DNA of 64,000 bases from Coffea arabica (taxonomy: Eukaryota > Streptophyta > Magnoliopsida > Gentianales > Rubiaceae). The notes beneath the pieces are model-generated. The model made no database searches. It worked only from the letters and a program-made list of their open reading frames with translations, and was not told where the DNA came from. Both the position numbers and the translations under genes were made by a program. Below are positions 32,966-44,287 of the stretch, in pieces (the stretch's first letter is position 1; the number at the start of each line of letters is the position of its first letter). The stretch spans positions 21,515,557 through 21,579,556 of the forward strand of contig NC_092320.1 in assembly GCF_036785885.1 (NCBI RefSeq). The letters are read 5' to 3'.

Positions 32966-33948
32966 TGTAAGGCCTGGTGCAACCCAATGAGTACAAATAA
33001 TTTCACAATGATGCACAAAGATATATCAAATTTAAGCACAATAAAGAAAACTTAATTAAAGAGAAAAGATAAGAAATGCAAACCAAATATCAATCCAATA
33101 GCCTCTTCAATAGATGGCGATGCTAACCAAGATGTACAAGTGAAGGCTCACTCCTTCCTCACCCCAAACACTCTTTGGTTGAGCCAAGGAGTTTTACAAC
33201 TATTCTAGTTAACCCTCAACAATCTACACTTGAAAGATCACTCACCCAATTAAGAACTATTTTATACAAATGAGGCAACCTTCACCAAGGTTTTACCACT
33301 TCAAGTGATAGGTTCACCTTCACCAAGGTTTTACTCCTCCTAGAGAGTAACTTTCACTTGAGCAACCTCACAACCCAACTTCCCAACCCCTTATACAACC
33401 AACAAAGAATCTTTCTACTCAAAAATCTCACTTGTAAGCTTGTATTTTGTGTTGGCAAAAGTCCCTTGTCTTCTTGTGCTTTGGGGTGTTTATAGAAGGT
33501 GAGAAATGATTCCAAAAGGCTCTCCAACGGTCAAATATTAAATGCTGTCAAAACTAGCCGTTGGCCTGTCGGACGTCCGAACCACCTGTCGGACGTCCGA
33601 TCCCTGCGTCCAAACCACCTGTCGGACGTCCGAACCCTGCGTCCGAATGTCGTCAGAGAGTCATCAAATCTTTGCGAAATTTCTCGTACGTCCAATGCGA
33701 TCGATGTGCGTCCGAGGCGTGCGTCCGATCCTTCCGGACGTCCGATGCTTCCTCACGAGCGTCCGACAGATCCTTTTGGACGTCCGATAGCTTCCTTTCG
33801 GACGTCCGACATGAGTGCCCTGTTTTTGCTTCTTCTTTTGTGCCACAAGAATCTGTTCTAACAAATTGCTCACATAAAAACATTAGCCCAAATCTACATT
33901 TTGGTTTGTTAATCATCAAAACGAAGGATTGATCGACCAAGGTCAACA
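32966..33948 (-). repeat. 5' LTR of the TR-GAG element (983 bp)
   Basis: Same length as the 3' LTR with about 15 mismatches by eye (about 98.5% identical). In element orientation it starts TGTTGACC and ends CCTTACA. It holds the promoter that would drive the gag gene. Confidence 0.95.
33569..33809 (-). promoter_or_regulatory. GACGTC palindrome array upstream of the LTR TATA box
   Basis: Six copies of a 12-bp palindrome of the form TCGGACGTCCGA lie at 33569, 33589, 33622, 33734, 33776 (one base changed) and 33798. Half-copies (GCGTCCGA) lie between them. In element orientation they sit about 75-315 bp upstream of a TATA box (TATAAACA, 33487-33494). GACGTC has the ACGT core bound by plant bZIP factors, so this may be an enhancer; that is inference. 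Confidence 0.55.
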
Positions 33949-33953
33949 CATAG

Positions 33954-35565
33954 AGAAATGAATAGTATGTGAGAATTTAACTTATGATTTCATTATAAAT
34001 TATGTGACCATATCTAAGGTAAGGAATTTGAATAAAGTGGGTGGGTGGTTCTCAGGAAATGAATGGTAAGTGAAAATTTAACTCATGATATTAATTATAG
34101 ATTGTGTGTCCACATCCAAACACCATTTCAAGATAATTTATTTTGAAACCAAATATAACAATAAAATCATCAATCCCAACAGAATTTGTCATCCTAAGCA
34201 ACAATTAAGTAGCGGATACTAGAAATATGTTATATTATATTGATTTAGCAACTCAAGTAAAACAAAAACAAAAACGAGTAACTTAGCAATTTAATAATCA
34301 AATAATGGTGAAAGTTAAATACCAAACTCATAGTTGGGGCCCAGATTAGTCGAGTCTAATGTAGTCATCAGACACCAGGTTTACACACACAAAAAAAAAA
34401 GGTACCTATACTATTGCTAGTAATTAATCAATTATGTCCCGCTGAAAAAGCCTTGATCTAATGGTTAATCGAGAGTTTCTAGAAATTAGAAGTTCTGATT
34501 TTAAATGCCCTACTCGCTTATCACTTCTTAAGTCTTACCCCTCCATTGCTAAAAAGAAAATAAAAAATAAAAAATCAATGCAGTCCTATCATTTCTTGTA
34601 CTTAAATTCTGGTAACAAGGGTTGATTAGGAAGAATCGAATTTATTAGGGAAATGACAGCATGTGCAAGAGTTGGATAGTTGTTAGTTTTGTGATAGGAA
34701 TAGAAATTGTGGTCATTAAGGAGGAAAGTTGGAAAGAAATTGAGGTTATTAAGGAGCTATGGAGTTTCTAAATCTTTTAAAATAAACGGTTAAGGTAGAG
34801 GTGACAAAACCATATATAAAAGGTTGGATTGTTAGAAAGAGATAAAGAGTTCAAGGAAATCGAACCTTAAACATTTTCATAATTTTCCTCAAGCTTTAAC
34901 TAAGCATCACTTGAAGATTAGCAAGCTTTCTAAAATTTTGAACAGTTTTAAGGATGACCTGGATTGAGCTTTTCTTTCATGTAATTAAAATCATTATATT
35001 ATCTGCAGCATCTGAAAGGAGAACAGGCATATTGTTTTTCATGCAAACATAGCTGCAACCACCATAATGTCGAATGCTCAACGTGTTAGAAACAATTTGC
35101 GTAGTAATTAGTTGCAGCATAATTATTCGTTTTGACAATTTTTAGCTAATTTTGCTGTCCAAAAATGGCTTACATCTATTTAGAAGATTAATCATACACA
35201 CACCACAGCCAAAAGCAAAGTACTTTCCTACGACCTGTTTCAATGAAAGGTCAAGCTGTCAGACCCATAACCGGTTAGATCCCAAGTGGGGTAAAAACAT
35301 CCTGTAAGTGTAGCCAGATTTACTCCCCCAACATTTCACCAAGGATTTAGGAAGGCACTGCAACAAAAGAAGCAAGGACAAGCACATCAGATTGGTTCCA
35401 ATTGGAAAAATGGAACATTTTAAAACCAAAAAAGAAGCAAGAATTCTTAGTTTTCAACCTGCAATTAATTCTACACCTAATTCTGTACAATAACATGCTG
35501 ATGCAGACAATTCATAACTTTGCTTGCAAACAATTTTGCAACCGGAAAATCTCCAGTAGACCACC
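33954..35565. other. Gene-free spacer
   Basis: AT-rich; includes the 3' flank of PPR copy 1 from about 35.2 kb. No gene seen. Confidence 0.6.
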
Positions 35566-38500
35566 TCATTTAAGCAACTCTGAAACTGTCTCATTAAAGG
35601 GATCTACCTGAGCCAATTGAGCTGCCAAGGCTCTGCTGGGCAGGAATAGATTGTCAGCTTTCATTCTGTTGTAGAACCCATAAACAGGAGCCGTGGCTTT
35701 AATATAGGCCTGAACAAGTGGTTGGTACTGTCGGATATGGGTAGATACCCCACCTTTCTCATCCTGTGGAACAGTTTCTCAGTTTTTTGTACATCACCCC
35801 TCTCTGCATAGTGATCCATAATGGTCATGTAAGAACTTAACATTGGCTTCATTTGATTCTGTTCTGCAACCTTCCGTAAAATGGTGTCAGCCTTTTCAGC
35901 GTCACCAGCATCAACTAGAAACTTAACATGCGTATCCCAAGTCAGTGGCCCTATATGGCAGTTACTATCGGCCATCTGCTACACAAGATTCTTTCCTTTG
36001 TCCGACAATTTGTGATTTGCATAAACTCCCAGTAGAGCAGAACAATGCTTTGAGGACAGCTTACTCCATGCTGTCAACAAAGTATCAAACACTGCTTCTG
36101 CTTCTTCAATTTTGTTTAGCTTTCCCCAAGCTTCAATGGCTACCAAGCATTCCAGAGGCCGTGGTATAGATTCACAAATCTTCAAGATTCTTTCCACTTC
36201 ATTAGATTTTCCAAGGGCTGCATATATAGGAAGTAAAGAGCGGTAGGCCCAACGATTTTTCTTTACATTCATCTCCACAGATTCTCAGCTCTCTCTTTCA
36301 GCCCACTAGAGATGTAATGCTTAGCTAACAAGTCTTTTATAGTAAAATCAGGTTCTAAACCATCATCCTTCATTGTCTCAACTATGTTCTCCATGCCAGT
36401 GATGTCATTTGATTGACCTTTGACATCTATCAATTGTTTGTATGTGAATAGAGAAGGCTTTACCTTATCCTTCTCCATCAACAATAGAACATCAGCAATT
36501 TTCTTCTTGTCTGACCTCTTATACAAAAAAAGCAACTGATTACAAGCAATGTTTGTAATTGGGAATCCCAGATCCTTCATCTCATTGAAAACCTCCTCAG
36601 CTTTCTGCACATTTCCTACAGGAACACAATTGGCTAATAGTGTACGATAAACAACTTCACCTTGGAAGGATTTTGGGATATTTGCAATATAACTTTCTGT
36701 CTCCTGAAGACCATGCACTTTGGCAATCAAATCAACATGAGAAGCAAAATCTCTCTCACCAAACTCGTGGCCTTCCAACTCCAACGACTCTGAGAACTGT
36801 CCAATGAAAATAAATATGTGAAGTGTAAATAACTCCAGAAGCACAAAACGAACATGAAACAGATCAGGTGAAACTCTATAAGCATGTGTGAATTAGACAT
36901 TGTAACATCTGTACATGAGTAGTTGTGAATCTTTCAAGAACATATGCTAGTGTTATCAAGAAGCAAAGTTCCTACAAAATTGTTGCTGTCCTATTGGCAT
37001 ATGGGAAAATAGACATGGAACATTTGGTTATAAGCAAAACTTTCTTCTACCATGTAGTTCAGAACCTCCCAATATATCCATGTCACTGTCTTGTCTAGCA
37101 CTTACAGTTAAAACTGGTCCACACAGCTCAACTAATAGTATTAACTCTTGGAAGAGTACCATCTCCCTACAGTTTCACATATCTAAGCTCAAGCATCAGT
37201 GTAAACCACTCCATATTGGTGGCTCACTGCATACGTGACATGCCATAAACAAACCTCAACCATACAGGCAAATAAGAATGCACTTCAACCAAGAAATTAC
37301 CACTTTGCTAGAATGTTTATTCTGCTATTTAACCTCAAAACTATACAAGCACAATATGTGCATCATTTGGGGAGATTGTCCTTATTCGGATGAACTAGAA
37401 TACAATAGACTCCCATGGTTTTCAAGGTTGAGTTCTTAGGATGCGCACAATAAAAATGACATGCTCAGAGAAAGACAAAAATTACTACCCAAATATCGGA
37501 TTATCTAAATTCTCCAACCATTATTGGACTAAGGAACTCTAATGACTAAATAATCAACAAGAATTTGGTATGGTCAAGCATAGCATCTTTACTTTCAAAA
37601 AGAACAGAAAAGGAAAGAAAAGGACAACCAAAAAGAAAGAAATAAAAGGGAACTTGGCCATTGACAGTCAAGGAGAACTTCAGTATTAATTTGTTCTAGA
37701 AGGATTTAACAGAACTTAGAGGTTTGGATGCTATTGGCTACAATATCCATCTCTTGACCGGTTATAACTGTGCCAAAACTCACTAGAATTTCCTAGTCAA
37801 AAACTTTCTAACTCAGTTAGCCCGAGATCCATTCTTATTCTGTTTTTATTTAGACAAATCATTGTTTACAATGACAACAGTAAACCCATATGATGGATGA
37901 ATGAATCATCACAACCATGAGAATGCAAGGTGTCTTGTCTGAGCAAGCACCAACTTTTTGGTTGACTTAAACAAACCCTGAGAAGAAGCTAGATAACAGC
38001 CTCATGTTCTATAACAGACCTAAAGATGCAAAGAGAGAACTTCCAACCTCCAAATAGACAGGCATCAGCTTTCCGCACAAAGAGAGAAAACTCTTTCCAG
38101 TTATGGAAGTCAATGCCTTAAAGATGAGGACCTCTCTCACAGTTAAGCACTCAAAATATCAATATCCAGAGGAAGCCACTATTGAAAGGGGTACAAGAGT
38201 ACATACTAGATATCATAAAGGCTTCAAAAATATATTCTAAATTCCAATTTGTTACTTAAGCAGATTCTACCGCTCTAATTATTCTTCAAGTAAGCTGATT
38301 CTCTATTTTTCCAACCAAATGCAATTAAAATGTTATCAATTGCTTCTCATGTATTTTTTTCAGCTAAATGTAAGATTATACAAAATGCTTCTAAGCATCC
38401 AGACACATCAGATGCCTATCAAACATTAGTGTTTTACAATATTTTGGATAAATATATAGTTTCAAATTCTTAAAGAGTTTTTTCCAGAAATTATGTTTAT

Positions 38501-40676
38501 TAGGCAACTCTCCAAAAGCTAAAGCACAAGAAACATCCTCAGATTATGACCATTAAAATACAGAAACATAAAAACAGTAAAATTGAGTGTAGCTATGAAT
38601 ATCAAAAGTAGAATCAATTTTGCAAATATTAATGCTGAATCTGGTAAATGATCTACAGCACCACCTATGAGACTAAATTACCTCTAAAGCGCTTTCAAAC
38701 ATCTGTCTCTTGTGCAGATGGAACGTGGTTGATGCTATTACTGATCGAGTTACTTCATTTCCTTCTTCAATCCAGTGGTCTACAACCTCATGAACAGATA
38801 AAGCTGGAGCAGCCAATATGGCCTTGCACAATACGGAAGAAAGTTGTTTACTGCAGAGTTCTCTTTCCATCATCAGTCTCAATACCAGATACCCCCAGCT
38901 CATTTTGAGGCTTGGCCTCCCCAATATTACCAGCATCCTCTTCAGAGAGTTCTGATTCACAGATTAAATCATCCTCATTTTCATGAACTGCATGGCTTTC
39001 ATTAAAGAGATCAGAAGTAGTTGAAGTCCCAAACTCGGTAAACCCATTCTCCAAGTCACATCATCTTGTCCACTACTCTCAGTGCCAGCCTGAGAAGTGA
39101 AACTGCGGGTTCCTGAAAGTAATTTTTGAGAATCACAACTTGCGTTGAAGAACCATGTCGGAGACAGATATCTACTGGATATCATTTGTTGAGATCCAGT
39201 ATAACCTGAATTGCAGTTCTCCAATGCACACCTTGTTGTCTCTAAATCATAGCAAAATAGGGAAATCCTCGCTCCAAATCTGTGATTCCTAGAAGACACG
39301 GTAAACTTGATCAACAATGAGTACAAACAAAATACAGTGGACTATTAAGTAAATGCAGTCAAAACAAGTAATCCAGCAAGTTTTCTTTATGATCAAAGCC
39401 ATTGAAGCTCAACATGATGCAAAAGGAATAAATAGATAAATAAAAGAAAAGCACTAATAAAATAACATCTGTATGAACCTATTTTCACCTTTCTACAAGT
39501 TAAAATCCTAAACAGATACAGCTAAGGACTTTAGGCTCCCATGTTAGCCCCCCTTCCCCATATAAAAATAAATAAATAAATAACTTCATGTGCATTTCCC
39601 ATCTAGCACATTCTTGGTGATTTATATTACACCCTAATTTATACTATCGATTCATCAGATGTGACAACCAACATCTATTATGAAAGGAAAAGTATTGTAT
39701 GCTAATCCCAAGCATTCAATCAATTTAACTAGCAAGATCATGTTGCCTCTAAAGTTGCAGCTCTCTATACATGTAATGGCATTAGAGGACATCACTTTGC
39801 AGTAATAACAGAGAACTCATCCATATTAGGTGAAAATGCCTTGTACTTTCTGCATCCACATTTTGGGGGCACATTACAGGTTTATAGGAAAAATTCTAGT
39901 TGGATCAACCGAACCTCCTGCTTCATTAAAAAATTTACTTTTTTCAGTTTCTCTGATCAAACCAGAACTTAGCAGAGAACCATGTATAGAATCCACATTT
40001 TTCTTAAGCAGAAAAGTTCAATTAATCAGATATCCGCTTATAAATATAATGCAAGATTAGAGCACTAATGGTGATAACAAAAGTGTACATTCTTGTTCTC
40101 TCATTCTAAAAAGGAATATTAGTAAGATAATAACATCTAACCAAAATCAAAATCCAGAAGGAAAATAGTCTGACTAAGAAATTGCGGCAACCTAGGAATT
40201 TATTTTTATCAGTGAAAGTACATTCCTTCCATTTCTTCACATAATTTATCTTCTTTTTCAGAAATGGACAAAAAGAAGGGGGGAAAAAACCTTTTGTCCC
40301 ATCTCCAACTATTACTAGTTCCAGCTTCTATCATTCCAAAAATCCTCTCCTAAATTTGTTTTTCTTTCAAAAACCAAAACAAAAATGCCACCTTGAAAAT
40401 TACGAGTTAAATTGCAGAATCAACTCTATGGTTGCAATCAGAGTCCACACATCAAAACACACATCGTAAATATTCTTCATAAAGGGTTGAAAAAAGGGGA
40501 AAACAAACCAAAATTTCCTAAAGAAAAGGGCATTTCTTGAGCCCTTTACTACCCATGAAAGGAAAAGCAAAAAGAAAAAATAAAGGAAAACATGTAAAAG
40601 AAGTGAAAAATGCATAGATGAAGAAAAGGGAAGATTACCGGAAAGGATTAAAGGCTCGACGAAGAGACAACATCAT
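35566..40676 (-). pseudogene. P-class PPR protein gene, dead duplicate (copy 1)
   Basis: Same three-exon layout as the intact paralogue at 48.6-55.1 kb: exon 1 40676-40639 (MMLSLRRAFNPF), exon 2 39288-38682, exon 3 36796-35566, with the same splice positions and phases. Lesions seen against copy 2: a frameshift in the acidic region of exon 2 near 39056; a TAA near 38848 in place of Lys, with another frame change; a small deletion and frameshift near 36280 after AENL; a TAG at 35979-35981 for Lys; and a one-base loss near 35748 after RKVGY. No full protein can be made. Introns are also related to those of copy 2, so the copy arose by DNA duplication and not by retroposition. It could still be transcribed. 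Confidence 0.9.
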
Positions 40677-41757
40677 AATGATTTCTTTCTTCTCTTCGGC
40701 CTTGATCTTTCGAGGGCTGGCACATGTAGAAATGAGTAGACTGTGAGAGAGTGTGTGTGAGCAAAAGCGTGGAATCTTGATAATGCTTAAACCCTGCGAA
40801 AAGGGGAAGAAAATTAGCGCCACTGATGAACGTGTACATTGTCGAAGAGAAATATCAAATTTCTCAACTGATTTTCATAATCCCCGATCACTAACAATAT
40901 CATTTAAATTCAATTCCACGCAAGATTGGTTTTGAACTGGTTCACTAATATTAGGCTCATTTGAAGATTCACCACTACAGACTCGTTTAGGTTTAAAGAA
41001 TCTCTCCATTTTCTGTCACAATTAAATAATTGTGGTTAAATTCAATAAAATTATGCAATTCAATAATCAATTAATTTAAAATTCATATAAATAATTCTTT
41101 AATTTAATAATAAATTCATATTACTTATATTTCTCAATTTATAAAATTCATTATATAAAATTATCAAAAAGTTAAAATAAGGTACAACTAAATACCCATA
41201 TAATCTCTAATTCAATCTCATAAAATTTTGAATTTATATTTACATTCAAATTTCTAATTCACATAATTAATTCTTAAAATTTCAAATATAAAACTAACAA
41301 AATTTTAAAAACTAAATACAACCTAAAATCTATACAATTTCTAAACTAATTTCTAATTTAAATTTAATATCATTAAATTTTTTAATGTAATCTTTCAAAT
41401 TCTTAAATTACATTAACATAAACTAAATAAAAATTAATCTTAATCAAATTAATATCAAGATACTCAAAATTCAAAAATAATTTAAACATATAATTAACAA
41501 AAATATAAAGATGAATATTGTAATTTAAACCAAAAAACTAACCTAAAAGATTTATGTGAATGGAATGGTGGAGAGTTGGAGTCTTGGAGCCTTGAATTGA
41601 AGGCTTGAAGCAGGATGGTAGAATCTCAACTGAAGCTTCTTGGAGTTCTTGGAGCCTGGCGTCTTCTTCTTGGAGTTGGAGTCTTGTTTGCCCTTTGGCA
41701 CTGGCGGCGTGCTTTTGTATCAGATGAAGCCCTGTATTTTTTTTTTCCCCCTCATTA

Positions 41758-41804
41758 TACAAAACGACGTCGTTCCACTAAAAGTGAAACGACGTCGTTT
41801 TGTA
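41758..41804. repeat. Hairpin with 22-base arms around an ACGT core
   Basis: Left arm 41758-41779, three-base loop AAA, right arm 41783-41804; one mismatch in 22 pairs. Each arm contains the palindrome AACGACGTCGTT. It may be a tiny foldback element or a regulatory or structured RNA site. Confidence 0.8.
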
Positions 41805-41978
41805 TTTAGAGGGCAAAAAAAAAAATTCAAAATGAAATGGGTCATCTTCTTCCTCAGCAGTCAGCACGGCAGCGGCTTTCCAGCTCTTCTTCGCTTCCTC
41901 TGCAGCATTCATGGAGCCATGGAGGATGGTAGTCGGTAGATCTGGATCACCGTGGGGGGGCTGGGCTGGGCTGGGCTG

Positions 41979-42018
41979 GCCGCCGGAATCCCCTATATAT
42001 AGGGGGTTTTCCGGCGGC
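41979..42018. repeat. GC-rich imperfect palindrome
   Basis: GCCGCCGGAA at the left pairs with TTCCGGCGGC at the right around CCCCTATATATAGGGG. It sits between GGGCT repeats (41961-41978) and a GGCTTAAGCC palindrome (42027-42036). Confidence 0.7.
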
Positions 42019-43174
42019 TTGGGGGGGGCTTAAGCCCCCACCAACCCCCCTTAAATCCGTGGCTGTGTACATACATATTGCGCCTTCATACCCAAAAAAA
42101 AAAAAGCTAACTCATCAACAATAAAATGAATACTAATATCAAATTGTATTATAACCAATACACCTCATAGGGTTTGGATCAAACTATAGAATCCAAACTC
42201 ATTCTCAGGTCCACATTTATGTGGATGGAAAATGAACACTCTCTAAATTATTGAGAATTTTTTGTTTTGATTCATTTTAATTTGGATTGTTACTCTATTT
42301 TCAATGTGATCAATTAGAGTTTAGGACTTATACTTAGGATATTTGTATGCTTGGAATGGATTGAACAAGTTTTATAACCGGTAATGAATGGGTCTAATTG
42401 TGATTTGTGTCCAAATTGATGCATTTGAACATGTGATGGACAAAAATTAGAAATTCATCGACTTTGCAAATCATTAGGCAATAAAGGCGAAATGTGAGAT
42501 TTAACTTTTTATATTAACTTTTTTTATTTTATTTTTGAATTAATATTTTATACACTGATAGTGTACACACCATCACCGTTGGATGCATGACAACTTATCT
42601 AAATTTAAAATTCAAATTCAAATTTTGTTCATGTATTATGTATCCAACCGTGATAGTATATACACTATTAATGTACGTAAGATTTACTCTTTATTTTTTA
42701 GCAAAGGAAGAGTGAGATTTACATGGTCCTCTGGCTTTCTTTCCCTGGTTTACCAGTACCTCTGTCTTCAGTAAACAATGTTGCATTGATCCATCTAACT
42801 CTACTTTGAGGTCAATCAATAATATTTTACATTCACAATTAGCCAACAATTAACTCGATTGCCAAGAGGAAAAGGCAATTTCCATCACCATGGGGCCTAG
42901 TTGATGAAAGAGTTCAAAGCATGATATATCAGTATCAAGGTGAGTGACTATTATTTACACCACAAATTATCATTAACATGCCCAAAATTCGTTCAGCTTT
43001 GAAGCTAGTTGATGCAATGAGATGATATGATGAATTAAGTTGAAGATCATACACACAAGAATAACACTACTATTATGGCCATTATCAGACCTATTCATTG
43101 TCTCATCTCCCTTTATACCATCTTCCATTACCTGTCAAGCTGTGATCCTGCAGAGATTATGCAAATAGATGGGA

Positions 43175-44287
43175 TTAGCAGTTGTAGCATAAAGTAGGTG
43201 TCAACCAAACTGGACAAGAGTAGTAACTGGGGTAATCTGCACCAAAGTAAAATGGTTCAACAATCCTGCTAGCCATGTGATACACCCCAGAATCACGATC
43301 CACGAAATGCTCATCATATCTCCACCAATGTTCAACTTTACTACCAATGAAATAGATGCTATTCCCTCTGATGTTGATCAAGTTGGTTGCAGAAACAGAC
43401 ATGGATATGTTATCACCAAGAAAGATTGCTCGATCTCCCAAATCCATTATTTGTGTCCATTCTCTTGCGCCGAAATCAAATTTAAACACGTCAAACTGTA
43501 CTGGATCACCTGTATGATTTAAATTACCAACATAGACGTTTTGGTAAATCATCAAAAGTTCTCCGAACGATTCCACCAAAAATATTTGGTCCCTGGCCCA
43601 TTCATGTGGGGGTGCTGCAATGTGCTCAATCTCTGGGAGATGCGAATTGATGTCAACAACAAGAAGGGTACCAGTGGCAGAAATGGCAAAGATTTGATCT
43701 TTGAGGCAAGCAACATCCATGATCCTATACTGAAATGATTCTTCAACGGTTATCCATGAAGCATAGCCTGGTTTGGTAAAGGCCAGCTGCCTTAGAGGAC
43801 CATAAATCGCCACAATCAGGAAATCCTCTTTGCTAGCAGTCGATTGGCTTGGTTTCCTCATCAGAATGGCCTTCTCTATCAACTGATACCAATCAACTGC
43901 TACGTTGAAGAGGAACCGGAATGTACTTGCTGCAGGCAGTCTTATTTGGTCTCTGGTAAAAGCATTCAAAAGATGGATTTCGAGGTCACTGCCTATAGTT
44001 ACAAGCCACCCATCAGAGGATCCCCAGCACCTCCGACCACAAGCTTCAGGCAGCTCCAATTCGTATACCTTATCTCTGTACAAGCTAAAGAAACTCCTCA
44101 TGTTACTGTTTTCATTATCAGAGAGCATTAGCCAAGGCACTTGAGGACCTGGAGTCCATTTTTTGGTCACGTAAAATGATCTCCAAGAACTGCAAACAGC
44201 AGAAAATGCTAGAAAATCTTCAACAGCATCTAATCGAATTGCAATCATTTGAATGATATCGTATGGAAGCTGGGACCAGTCAGCCAT
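43175..44287 (-). CDS. F-box protein with DUF295 (KIB1-type) domain
   Basis: 370 codons from ATG 44287. Residues 5-40 are an F-box (LPYDIIQMIAIRL, then FLAFSAVCSSWRSF), the part that binds SKP1 in SCF ubiquitin ligases. The remainder is the plant DUF295 propeller-like domain: WLMLSDNENS, SSDGWLVTIGSDLEIHLLN, and near the C-terminus FLGDNISMSVSA followed by GNSIYFIG. The frame is open upstream to 44446, but those codons are hydrophobic and lie before a likely 3' splice site (TTTCAATCAG), so I take the inner ATG and expect a 5' untranslated intron. Substrate unknown. The gene sits alone between the two PPR copies on the same strand. It looks intact; F-box/DUF295 genes are often many and fast-evolving. 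Confidence 0.92.
   Translation of the reverse strand: MADWSQLPYDIIQMIAIRLDAVEDFLAFSAVCSSWRSFYVTKKWTPGPQVPWLMLSDNENSNMRSFFSLYRDKVYELELPEACGRRCWGSSDGWLVTIGSDLEIHLLNAFTRDQIRLPAASTFRFLFNVAVDWYQLIEKAILMRKPSQSTASKEDFLIVAIYGPLRQLAFTKPGYASWITVEESFQYRIMDVACLKDQIFAISATGTLLVVDINSHLPEIEHIAAPPHEWARDQIFLVESFGELLMIYQNVYVGNLNHTGDPVQFDVFKFDFGAREWTQIMDLGDRAIFLGDNISMSVSATNLINIRGNSIYFIGSKVEHWWRYDEHFVDRDSGVYHMASRIVEPFYFGADYPSYYSCPVWLTPTLCYNC

Larger units (their letters stand above)
30133..33948 (-). mobile_element. Gag-only copia-like LTR retrotransposon (TR-GAG type)
   Basis: 3816 bp in reverse orientation, with two 983-bp LTRs and a perfect 5-bp target duplication CATAG (30128-30132, 33949-33953). Primer binding site next to the 5' LTR, polypurine tract next to the 3' LTR. 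The only gene is an intact gag of 515 codons; there is no protease, integrase, RT or RNase H. Elements of this design are known in plants as TR-GAG (terminal-repeat retrotransposons with a gag domain) and rely on partners for enzymes. About 15 mismatches between the LTRs suggest a young insertion. Confidence 0.93.
40677..43174. other. Spacer with two hairpin sequences
   Basis: The part next to 40.7 kb is the upstream region of PPR copy 1. 41.0-41.5 kb is strongly AT-rich. A 47-bp hairpin (41758-41804) and a GC-rich palindrome (41979-42018) follow. No supported coding sequence; the short plus-strand frames at 41.6-41.9 kb have no family resemblance. Confidence 0.6.
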
